64,000 nt of DNA from Diplonema japonicum. Its lineage: Eukaryota; Euglenozoa; Diplonemea; Diplonemida; Diplonemidae. Position 1 is the stretch's first letter, and every line of letters starts with the position of its first letter. Made by a program: the position numbers and the translations under genes. Below are positions 31,441 to 41,900 of this stretch, one piece after another. Under the pieces are notes generated by a model. That model ran no database searches and was not told the DNA's origin. It worked only from the letters and a program-made list of their open reading frames with translations. The stretch lies in NCBI GenBank assembly GCA_964019335.1, contig OZ025709.1, positions 1 to 64,000 of the forward strand, given 5' to 3'.

Positions 31441-31560
31441 AAAAAGACGAAGAGTGAAATAAAATGACTTACCAGCCGCCAAATGAGCCATTATTTAACA
31501 CACCTGCGGCCCTCGTGCAAAGAATTCGGGGGGCTCGAGTTAAATAATGACTCATCAATG
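31441..31560 (-). repeat. Dispersed repeat with internal inverted arms, copy 1
   Basis: Inverted arms ATGAGCCATTATTTAACA (31483-31500) and its near complement (31539-31555) flank a core with GCACGAGGGCC on the minus strand. The whole unit and about 60 bp beyond it match 34125-34290 in opposite orientation. A MITE-like unit is likely. Confidence 0.55.
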
Positions 31561-31615
31561 TAATCAATAAAATAGCTATTTTTTTTTTTTTTTTATATAC
31601 CGGATTTGTACTTAT

Positions 31616-32064
31616 ATTGTTATGTGAAAAGTCCCAAATTGGGCAAAAAATTCGAAAAAGGTACATAATATGGGGCCACTTGGCTTGGTGCCGCTGCTTG
31701 GCTTGGGGCTGAAGCTTCTTGGGTCAGGCGCGGCAACAGGACTAACGGGAACAGAAGCACCAGGCGTGGCAACAGGACTAACGGGAACAGAAGCACCAGG
31801 CGCGGCAACAGGACTAACGGGAACAGAAGCCGGACCAACAGCAGTAAGAAGGGCTTCTCTTCTGTGTCTTTTCCGCTCTTTCTTTATCTGGGCCTTCAGG
31901 GCGTCCGCGTACCTTGTTTTGAAATGGAAACCAAAAAGTAGATCTTGTACACCACAAACGTGGCTTTGATTTTAGATCAGGCCAAAAATAATAAAAATAG
32001 TTTTTTGTATTGTTCTGTAAAAAGTCCCAAGTTGGGTCCAAAATCCGAAAAAGGTACATAATTT
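31616..32064. repeat. Cassette bounded by 55-bp direct repeats, with a 36-bp tandem repeat inside
   Basis: Direct repeats of about 55 bp lie at 31616-31670 and 32009-32064; both contain AAAAGTCCCAA and GAAAAAGGTACATAAT. Between them is a 36-bp tandem repeat (31727-31762, 31763-31798, 31799-31829). On the minus strand this region reads as an exon-like frame: a basic helix (R-Y-A-D-A-L-K-A-Q-I-K-K-E-R-K-R), then three repeats of ASVPVSPVA. No start or complete gene can be shown. Confidence 0.6.
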
Positions 32065-32234
32065 ATACAGTACACTAAATCCCCAGACCATTATTAAAAC
32101 TGAACAATATAAATACAAATCCGGTATTCTTATCCTTTTCGTTCTTTTTTTTTTTCACCTTCCCAGTAGTGTCCTCGTATGGAAAAAAAAAAAACACCCC
32201 GGCCCAGTGTTGCATGCATGACAACGTGAGAAGG

Positions 32235-32268
<34 letters not shown>

Positions 32269-34124
32269 ACAGGGGGCACTAAGGAGGATTGGTTCGGCAG
32301 AGAATCCTAGATAATGCAAATCATGCGAAGCCCCTGGTTCTCTGGAAAATAAATAAAAATAAAGAGAGCCTGACCTAGCAGAAAAGAGCACCGGCTAAGC
32401 AAAAAAGGGAGAAAAAAGAAAAATAGAAGAATAACAAAAAAAACCAAAAAAAACAAATAGAAGGTGGTCAGACAGATAAGTAGGTGTGCATCCCTTTGGG
32501 GGAAAATATAAAAAAAAAGAGAGAAGAAAAAAGAAAAAAAAATAAATTAGAAGTTCTGATCTCCAGAAACTTTTGAAAATATTACAAAAAAAAAAAAAAA
32601 AGAATACCTCCAAAAGTAGGGAGGGGGAGAGGGAATAAAAAAACTTTTTTATATGAGTTAAAGGAAGTCTTTGTGAGATGCCCCCCTTGTTCTCATCCTC
32701 AACCTGCACCTATCGCCTTTCAGCAGCGGTTTCTCCTCCATTGGTGGTCTTTAAAAAAAAAAAAAAAACGATGAATTGGCTGAAATATCAAATTATGGAA
32801 AGCGACAAACCGATAGGGGGGGGTGTTGAAGTACTTGGGTAGGGGTTTAAACAATTACAGAAATTCTTCAAAAAAAAAAAATCGCTCCCACAGCCAAACC
32901 CACGTCTCTAAAACCCGGCAAAGAGAACTTCGAAAAAATCTTCCAAAAAAGGGGGGAAAAAAAATTACTTTCTCAAGAATTTCTTTTTTCGGAAAACGTG
33001 GAAAAGATTTCTAAGGTAGTTCCATTCAGTGCGGAACAACTTCACTGCAGCCCTGGGGAGTTGACGGGATTTTAGAGACACGGGCGAAGAGTTTTATGAG
33101 GCATCAAAAGGATACAAAGATTTGTATGCGCGCAGTGCCAATTACACTATGAAAAACGGTAAGAGAAATTCTTTCTTTTTTTCTTGTTTATAAATGTCGC
33201 CTTTTTCCGCCCTTCAGCCGATATGACAATAAAAAAAAATGACTACTATCAGATTTACAAAAGAAATTTAAAAAAAAAAAATAAAAAAACAAGAGAGAGA
33301 AAAAGAAAAAAGAAAAAACATTCCGAGTAAAAATCTGGCTGATTCTTATTTAGTATGATGTTTTATTTGATTTTGTAAAGTTAAATGAGGGAAATTCGGG
33401 CACTAAAAAAACTGAAGAAACTCAAAAATAATTTTGCTGAGTTATGTTTTCAAAAAGAAAAATACCGAAAATTGCTCTCAAATCGACTTTGCATTTACGG
33501 CACTCTTTAAAGCCAAATTTAGATTTTTCTGATTTTTATAGTTTCTTCAGAATTTCCCTCAGGTAACCTTGGAATTAAATCTAAAAAAAAAAAAAAAGAG
33601 ACATTTAGTTTTCTTTTTTTTTTTTCTTTTTTTTTTTCTCCCTTTTTTTTTTTTAAAATTATTATTTACACCCCTTTTCGCCACTTTTTTTTTCTTCTTC
33701 TTTTATTCTGGCTCCGGGGCTGGTTGAAATTTTACGTAGGATATATATATTCTCAGTCTCTGCTGCTTTGCGACATACTTGGAAAGTCTTTTTCGAACAT
33801 TGAAAAAAAAGAAAAAGAAAAAGAAAAAAACTTTCAGACTTTAAATTCAGATTTAAAAAAAAAAAAGAGGAAGGAAAAAGAAGAAGAAAAAAAGAGGAAA
33901 AAAAAAAATATTCTGGTAAATATGCGTTTTTACTCTCACCTCCCCTTTCTGGGGGCTTAGCCGGTGCCGGCTGCGGTGGTCAGACTAGGGGCAGTCTCGT
34001 CTGGGTCATCAACGGGGGACTCCCGCAGAGCTTCGATGCAAAGCACGGTCCGGCAAGAGAAGGAAAAAAAAAAACGTAAAGCATGGCGGCTATATTCTTA
34101 ATAAAATGGATCGATTTATTGCCA

Positions 34125-34290
34125 AATTATGAGTCTTTATCTCCCTCGGGTTCCTGGATTCTTTTGCACGAGGGCCCGCAAAAAAAAAAACGGTAACGAG
34201 TGTTAAATAATAGCTCATCTGGTGAAAGTCGTTTTATTTCAATCTTCGTCATTTGAGTCACTCACTCTTCACTGCTGTTTTCCTATTTTT
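34125..34290 (+). repeat. Dispersed repeat with internal inverted arms, copy 2
   Basis: Opposite-strand match to 31400-31560. Shared landmarks are GCACGAGGGCC, GTTAAATAATRGCTCAT, TTTTATTTCA and TTCACTGCTGTTTT. The second copy has an A-run insertion in the core. Confidence 0.55.
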
Positions 34291-34526
34291 GAGGGACCTA
34301 GTGAGTGAAGAAAAATGACAAAGAGTTGAAAATAAAAAACAAAAACAAATGTGGGAAAAAAAAAAAAAAAAAAAAAATGCTCAGTATTCTTAAGAAAAAA
34401 ACTCAGCTAAGAGAGAAAAAAAAAGAAATATAGGGGGTGGGGATAAAAAAAAAAGGGAAATAAAACCACTGTAAAATATATCTTGTTTTTTTGTTGTCCC
34501 GGGGGGGGGGGGGGGGGGGGGGGATA

Positions 34527-34610
34527 CAACGGCCGAGCTTTCGCTTCTTCTGCGTTCTGCGCTGTGTCCTTAATGCGGTGTGCAGATTCTTCTGCGCTCG
34601 TGTACCCTTT
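34527..34610 (-). repeat. GC-rich gene-fragment repeat, copy 2
   Basis: Matches 27860-27945 on the same strand, including the GTCCTTAATGCG and CTTCTTCTGCGTTC blocks. It is preceded by a 25-G run on the plus strand. Confidence 0.55.
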
Positions 34611-34648
34611 TTTTTTTAAATCCAAGATAATTTTAACAGTGTACCATA

Positions 34649-34686
<38 letters not shown>

Positions 34687-35328
34687 ATGTGGTTGGTTCA
34701 GCTATATCTTTTGTCGCAAATAAATATTGTGCGCACTACAGAAATCCAAACAAATATAAAAAGATTTCTAACGAACGCGGTAACATTGAGGATCCTTCTT
34801 AGAATTTTTTCTCTTCACTTACTGGATGGCGTCGTGCACCTGTCTTCAGGCTACTTAAGAAAATACTATAGCGCTGGCCACATGATGATTTAATATTGTT
34901 CTTTTTTTTTTTTTTTTTTATAATTTAACTTCCGCATTATTTTTCTCTTCAATTATGGTTCCAGTTGGTTGAAAGCGGTGTTTACATTTTATTTTATTTT
35001 ACAGCAAAACCCTGACAACGGTTGCAACACCGCAAGTTCCCCTCCCTGTTCTTTGCTAAGAGACGAGCAAGGTCTGCTTATGTTGGTGCCTCGACTTAAG
35101 AAAAAAAAAAAGAATTCAAAACGGAAAGCACCCCCTCTCGTTCTTAAAAGGGGGTCTGGCATCAGTGATGGTTCGTTCTTTACTTTTTTTTTTTTTTTTT
35201 TTTTTCCCCTCTCCCCCAAAAAGCTAACCCCCAAGCGCTCTCTAACAAAGCATTAGCCCAAGAAAACGACAAAAAAAAAAAAAAGGAGGGGGCGGGGGGG
35301 AAGTGCTTATATAGTTTTCTCTCTTTTT

Positions 35329-35739
35329 TCAAGGCAAAGTAGTTTTCGCAATCGGTTGGTACCAACCCACCTGAGGGGGCAGATTGGGAGGTGCAAAGCA
35401 GCGAAAGTAAGGGTTTTTGAAACACTCGGGATCGGAGTCGCAGGCTGGGGAAAGAGGGAAAATGTCGGGCGTCAGCCAATCGTCGGCCGCAGGCGCTTCA
35501 ACTGTGTTCTTTTTTCGCCGTACGTGTAGCTTGTTGCATTCGCTTTTTTTATCACAGCAACTATGCAGGAAAGGCATGCACCTGGGGACGTTGTTGCTGG
35601 GGATCTTCCACCGCTGCTGGCAGTCACGACACCTCAAGACCTTGTACCCCTTCCGTGTCCTGACGTCATCCCAGTCATTGTGCTCACAAGGCCGCTTCTC
35701 AATCGCCTCCAAGCCTTCAAGGATTGCATCCAAAGGCAT
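35329..35739 (-). CDS. CCCH zinc-finger protein (136 aa)
   Basis: Single exon from an ATG just after an A run. An N-terminal Cys/His/Trp motif (C-E-H-N-D-W-D-D-V-R ... L-R-C-R-D-C-Q-x-x-W-K) precedes a CCCH finger with spacing C-x7-C-x5-C-x3-H, followed by a basic LHVRRKK. The C-terminal half has further Cys and Pro. CCCH fingers bind single-stranded RNA, so a post-transcriptional regulator is likely. Composition is unlike the surrounding low-complexity DNA. It is the only clear gene between 26.3 and 38.9 kb. Confidence 0.8.
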   Translation of the reverse strand: MPLDAILEGLEAIEKRPCEHNDWDDVRTRKGYKVLRCRDCQQRWKIPSNNVPRCMPFLHSCCDKKSECNKLHVRRKKNTVEAPAADDWLTPDIFPLSPACDSDPECFKNPYFRCFAPPNLPPQVGWYQPIAKTTLP

Positions 35740-36471
35740 TTTTTTTTTTTACCCCCACCACCCTCTCCCCCTTTTTTGTGTTTTTTTTATTTCCCCCCAA
35801 AATCTGGAAAAAAAAGGGGGGGTGGGGAAAAAAAATGGGAGATTAAGAGGGATGGGGTGGGGGGTGAAAATGGAGTTGAGGGAGAGCCAAACGAAAGAAA
35901 AAAAATAAGATAAAAAAAAAACCCCCCCCGTTCCCCCATTTTTTTTAAAAAACCGTAATATGGACTATTGGCTCCCCATTTTGAATTAAAAAAGAAGGGG
36001 GGTAAAAAAAAAAAGAATATAATAATAACAGAAAAGACATATAAGGATCAGACGGTAATGAAGAATGGAAAGGAGAAAAAAAAATAGGAAAAAAAAGAGG
36101 TTTTTTTTTTTGAATCTTAATTCCGCTCTCGATTACTTCATTCTTTTTTTTTTAATAACCTTTCCTATTTTCTTTTTATTTAACTCCCGATTTTTCTTCC
36201 TTTTTTTTATTTTTTATTTTCCCCCTACCCAGGGGTGGTACTGAATTGAAAAGAAAAGGAGAAGAAGAAAAAAAAGGAAATTGAGCGCGGGAGGGGAAGA
36301 AGACAACCATATTCACATTTAAATGAATCTTTTCTTTTTCCTGTCAACTCTCTTTTGAAAAGAAAATTTTCGGATGGCATAAAAAAAAATCCTTTTTTTT
36401 TTTTTCGTTTTACCCCATGTCTGTGATCTCAGCTATTTTCCCAATTAGGGCACTGAAGGGGGAGAGTTTAC

Positions 36472-36503
<32 letters not shown>

Positions 36504-38950
36504 ACCTTATTCACAGCAGAATTTTATGTCACTCTTAAAACAAAAAAAAATCACGAACAGACCGAAAAGCCTCGAGTGAAATTCCTTTTTTAGTTCTAGA
36601 GGGGAGAGTGTGCATAAAATCTTCATTATTTTCGTGAACAAAATAGCTAGTTGGAAAAGTCGGATCATGCGCTTGGGAAAAAAAGGGGGGGGGGAGGTAA
36701 ACGGAAAATGAAGAGAAAAAGAAGGGGCGGGGAGAAAAAAAAAAGGACAACAAAAAATCTCAAGCAAGGTTGTGCCACTGCATTTTATCTTTTTTGTCCC
36801 ATTTTCTTTACACCTCACTAGCATCTTCTTCTTCTTTTTTTTTTTTTTTTTTGTTTTTTGTTTTTTTTTTTGTTTGTGGGAGGATGGGGAGGGGGGGGGA
36901 AACATGGCCACTTTAGAAACAAGGGAGTTCCTTACTTTTTTTTGTTCTTATTTCTCCCCCACCCCCCAATTTCCGCCCAAATTATATGAAGGAAAAAAAA
37001 AAAAAAAAAAGTGGGAGAGAGGGGTGGGGAAATAACAACAAGAATCGATACTTCTCTCACCTCAATTTTCTTTTTCAAGTAAACACAATGGAAACAAAAA
37101 AAGAAAAACAAAAAAAAAAGTATGCTGCAGGGGTAAGGATGAGATCATGAGTAAGGGTCTCCTCAGGAGCCCTACAGGACACAGCGAATAATTTTGTTGT
37201 TTTCCTTTTTTTTTTTTTTTTGTTTAAATACTGTAAGTACTCAAGGTCAAATCTCAAAGTCGGAATTTTTTTCTTTCCCCTTCCCCAGCAGGGCCAAAAA
37301 AAAGGGGGGCGACGTGGTAACAACAGCTAAGTCACTTTATCTATTGTTTTAACTGACTATCCCCCCCCCCTGCCTGTTTTCTATAGGCTAGGGGAGCTTC
37401 ATCAGCCACCGGGGGTCCTAAACCAAAAGGAATTTTGTGTAAAGATTCCGTTTTCCTTTTTCTCTACCCTGCGGCTGAAACTTTCTTCCTTTTAAATCCT
37501 TTCCCCCCTCCTCCTTTTTTTTTTCCGAGGGCACGCAAAGGATATTGCAGGAAGAGACTAAAATAGTGTAAAAGAGGAACTGGCTCCCCTTTTGTTTATA
37601 CAAGTCAAAGACTCGTTCTTGCAGAAAAAAAAGTTGTCTCGATTTTAGTGGTGCCATGCGGTATGTGACACAGCGGCCACCCTAAAAAAAAATAGAGGGG
37701 GAAAAGAAGCTCTGAATACTTGTTCTTCTTTTTTCAGGAACAATAATAATAAATAAATAAAAAACACATCTGGCAGCGCCGCTACCCACCACGAAAGAGA
37801 CTTTTGAAAAATGTGTTTGCGACAGGTTTGTCTCCGGTGGTGGAATAGGTGGGCTTTTTCCTTCCTTCCTTTCTTCTTTTTTTTTTTTTTTTTTTCTTTC
37901 GTTCTTCCCCTCTCATCTTTCTTCAGGATAGGATGGTGGAGAAAATATAGAGGAGTGAGATAGTAAGGAGAGAGAAAGAGAGAGAAAAGTGAGAGAGAGG
38001 AAAGAGTGGTTTCTTTTCTTTTTCTTCCTTTTTCTTTTTGTTATTTTTCGTTTTTTTTTTTTTTTTTTCTTTCTTACTCGCCCTTTTATTCCCACGGGGC
38101 TAAGCTAGTTCAGCATCAGGGATACTCTTTTTTTTCTTCTTTTTTTTTTTGGAAAATCCAAATAATTAAATCAGGAGGCCAGAGCTGAAGCCGCAGATTA
38201 GAAGAATCCAGCTGCCAAGTAAAACAATAACTTGGACTAGTCCTTTCTTGTTGTATCAATAACTCTATCAAGGTACAAAAAGCGGGGAGGGGGGGGGCTT
38301 TCTTTTTTGGATAAAACAGAGAAAAAGGGGGCAGGTAGAAAACCCCTCCATACCCCTCCCTGTCCAGGTTTTTTTTTCGTACCTTTTTTTTTTTCTATTC
38401 TTTTTTTTTTTCTGAATGAGGAAAAATATTTCCAGCCATGTATCTCTAAAACCCGTAAAAACAAGCCCCCCCCCTTTATTTGTTAACACCTACGCTTCCC
38501 ATCAACTAGTTTTCGTCTCGAATAAATTAAATTGTTAAAAAAGAGGGGGGGGGGGTGTTTGGGCTCCAAAAAAAAAATAAATTACCGGAAAGTGAAAACT
38601 TTGAAATTAAGCAGAGCACGGAAAAAAGAATGAAGACCCTTCAAGGTTTGAACCCCTGGAAGTAGCAAATCCTGAATTAATTGTTTTATTTGGGCTGGGC
38701 CTGCCCTACCCACAGTGCTACGCCAGGGTCCCCCCACCCCTCTCGCAAGCCGGGCCTTTTTTCGTTTCCGGGAGTTTGTCACTCCGGCATTTTTTTTCTC
38801 TCCGGGAATCTTTCGTTTCGTTTTTCTTTTCTTCTTTTTTTTTCTTTTTTTAGAGATATGGTCTGGTAAAAAAAAGAAAAAAAAAATAGAAAAAAATGGG
38901 GCTTTGGTTGCAACACTATTTGGCGTTAAGTGTGCAGCGTGGTGGGGGGT
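35740..38950. other. Gene-poor, homopolymer-rich DNA
   Basis: Long A/T and G/C runs with a purine (GA)n-like stretch near 37960-38000. It carries a 40-bp partial copy of the dispersed 60-bp repeat (37584-37623). The last 80-150 bases are probably 3' UTR of the LINE. No gene is seen. Confidence 0.5.
37584..37623 (+). repeat. Dispersed 60-bp repeat, partial copy 3
   Basis: The last 40 bp of the repeat, with one internal difference (TTTATAC for TTTAGAC). Same orientation as copy 1. Confidence 0.75.
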
Positions 38951-41900
38951 CTATCTTGTGTTGTTACCCTTCTGCGTCGCTGCATTTTTATCGGCAGATG
39001 GGGTGGGGATACTTCGGGTAGGTTCGAGGTAGGTCGGCACGAACTTGTCGCTCCAGTCGTCTCTCCCCGGTGAACCGGTTGCGAGTCGCTGTTCGAGGAT
39101 GAAGCGCACCTTGTCGTACGATGCGAATGTGGGTCTGCAGGTATACCCTCGGATCCGTTTGTTTGCACCAATGGATCGGAGGGAGGATGTCAAGAAAGGT
39201 TTCCCGGGTATAGGAGGGGGTCGTGCTTTCTTTTCGGCCACCTCTGACAGTTTTGTCAGAACTTTAGCTAGCCGGTTTGCACGCTTACGTACGTCAGCCG
39301 TATCTTCCAAGATGAGCTGTTTGGTCGTGGCCTCAAAGTCGAGTGCGAGCTCTATCCTTGAGACTGAACCATGTGGGCTCCACTGCAGCATGCGAAGCCA
39401 TTTGAGCACTTCTGGGACAATCGTATCCCCTTGGAAGTGTTTCAGTCCGTTGTTCTTGTACCAATCCAGGCTTGGCACCGAGCACCCTCTTCCAACCAGC
39501 GGTCTGTTCCAAGGGAACCTTTCTACCGCGGCCTTCTTCGTTTCCTGCTTCGCGCTCACTCTCCTGATGATCGCAAGCAGCATCTGTTGTATTACCTCTG
39601 GCCGTTCCGTCTTACATTCCAGAGGGATGATGCCGTGTAGTGCAAGGCAGCGTGTGATCCCCTCTTGCCTGTATGCATGCATTGCAGGGGCGAACTCAGG
39701 TGCACCGCGTACCTCTTCGTGTGCCTTGCATTTCCAGAACGTGTGTATGGTGTACTCGTCTTGCGTGGTGAAGAGCGCCTCACACCCAATACATTGTACC
39801 TCTGGTTCGACGATCGGGTAGCTGCGGAACATGGCACCCGTGATCATCCTCAAGCCAAGTCGTTCCTCTTGCACGGACCTGGCACTCTTCCACACCTCGT
39901 TAGTGCGGACTTCGTCAATTGCGCGGCCGACACCAATAAAGGAGGGTCTGCCTTTGGCAACTGCGTTCCTTCTGATCGCTTTCGTCACTCGCCGTATCTC
40001 ATGACCTCTTTCAGCTTTATGCACGCCCAAGAGGGCCCTGGCCCAAGGCCATCCGAGCTTGGCTGGTTCCAGAAGACGCAGGAGTGTTCCTATGGGACCA
40101 GCGGACCTCATATTCTTCGTGTACTTCTTCCGGATCTTTCTTGCACGCTTTCGTATTCTTCGATTTTCCGCTAGCCTCAGGACGGTGCCCGCCGTCTTGT
40201 AGGCAAAGGCAGCAAGAGGGTCGTGTGTGTGGCCCGGTAGTGCGATGTTCAAGAGCGCGCCCGATGAGCGCGTGGTGTTGTACGGACCCCACAGACAATC
40301 TGTTACAGCGATCCTAAGGGCGTCGATCTTCGCGTTTGACGGTGGGGCATATGGCGCACCGTATAAGGCAGCGGGTAGAATAGATTGGCTCACGATGAGG
40401 GCTTTCTTTGTAAAGGGTAGTTGTAACGCGGCCAGTCTCTTGGCTGTCTCGACCGCTTTCTCCACCCTCTTGTTGTCAGCCCTACCTTTCCTTTCCATTG
40501 ACAGAGTGACTCCAAGGATCTTCACCTTCTTCTTCGTAGCAAACGTAAATCCACCCTGTCGTAGAGTTGACGTATACTTCTTCACGGTGCTGAAAGCAAG
40601 CGTCTTCTCGTGGTTCAGAGCCATCCCTGTGATTTTACAGAACTCGGATACTCTATCAACAGCTCGCTGTACGTGTCGTTCTGACTTCCTGCTGTACATC
40701 GTCACATCATCGGCGTATGAGGTAGTTTTTGCCTTCGTCAAGTGTCCGATTTCTTTGACCATGATCGACAGCAGTGCGTTGATCAGAACGGCCGACAGCG
40801 GGCACCCCTGGAGGATTCCATTGTCCACGTGTAGCACCTCGCCTACCCCAAGCGGTAGTTTTAGTCGGCGTTGCAGATTCTCATACACGTATCGCATCGG
40901 ACGGGTGATGGATACGCTCAGGCCAAGGTCCTCTACTAACGAAAGGGCAATCTCCTGCGGAACTCGATCAAAGCACTTTTGGAAGTCCAGCGCTAAGCCA
41001 TACAGTGGCCTCCCACCTAGGAGTGCATCTTCTACCATTGTCGATATGTCCATGAGGACATGGTCAGCTCCGTGTTTGGGCCTGAAGCCGTGCATGGTGG
41101 GATCGATCCATTTCTCCTGCCATTCGAGAACATGTTTGAGTCGGACACAGGCCCACAGGCGGTAAATCACACTGGTGACGGTGATCGGTCGATGGTCAAG
41201 CGGTTGGCCTGTACCATTTTTCGGGAGCATCGAGATCAACGCAGTCATCACAGTGTCGGGCCAACGACCCTGTAGCTCAATAGCATTGAAAAGGTCCGCG
41301 AATGAGCCAAGAACATCGTCCGGCAGACAATGGAGCTCAGCAAAGCGCCACCCGTCAACAGCACACGCAGTCTTCTTCTTCGTTCTCGCGAGGACTACGC
41401 GCAAGTCCTGCACCGTAATCAGAGGACATGTCATTTCGGTGCGTTTGATGAACTGTCCGTAGGTCGCTTTGAATTTCTTGTACGACGGCTTGGTCTCTCC
41501 GTTTCCGAAGAGGCAGAAAACTTTCGCCCAATGCTGCTCCAAGGTCCTCAACATTTCGACTGCGTTAGCGGTGATCTGCCCACTGTCGCGCCGTACGGTT
41601 TGCGTGGTCTTCGTTTCTTGTTCCACCGTACCATCCTTTAAAAATGCCGTCACACGTTTACGGTCCGTGCCAAACTCTTCCGCAGTCCACCTCGCGTACT
41701 CCTTGTTCCGGTGTCTCTTGTTGCGGCTGATTATCTCAGCGTTCGACTTCGCAGCCCTACCCCTAAGCTCAGCCATCGCCGTGTAAATCTCGTCGTTACA
41801 AGACCAATCTTGGGGGTCGGGTCTCTCAGTCCATAGCTTCAGACGCACTGCAGTGGTGTACACGTTACGTATCTGTGCCCTCATCTCGTGCGACATGCAT

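Larger units (their letters stand above)
32065..35328. other. Gene-poor, homopolymer-rich DNA with two coding-like islands
   Basis: Mostly A/T runs. At 33076-33151 on the plus strand a TTTTAG acceptor, 25 or so clean codons (E-E-F-Y-E-A-S-K-G-Y-K-D-L-Y-A-R) and a GTAAGA donor look like an exon without partners. At 33960-34045 a GC-rich island has a clean minus-strand reading ending in a stop (A-L-R-E-S-P-V-D-D-P-D-E-T-A). Copies of two dispersed repeats lie at 34125-34290 and 34527-34610. Confidence 0.4.

Noticed and set aside
31616-32064. The 55-bp direct repeats as LTRs or a CRISPR array
   Set aside because: Only two copies 390 bp apart, no integrase or RT between them, and no regular spacers; CRISPR is not expected in a nuclear eukaryotic genome.
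38630-38720. A GGTTCAAACC-like B-box on the minus strand suggesting a tRNA gene
   Set aside because: No matching A-box at the right distance and no cloverleaf stems; elsewhere in the window no better candidate was found.
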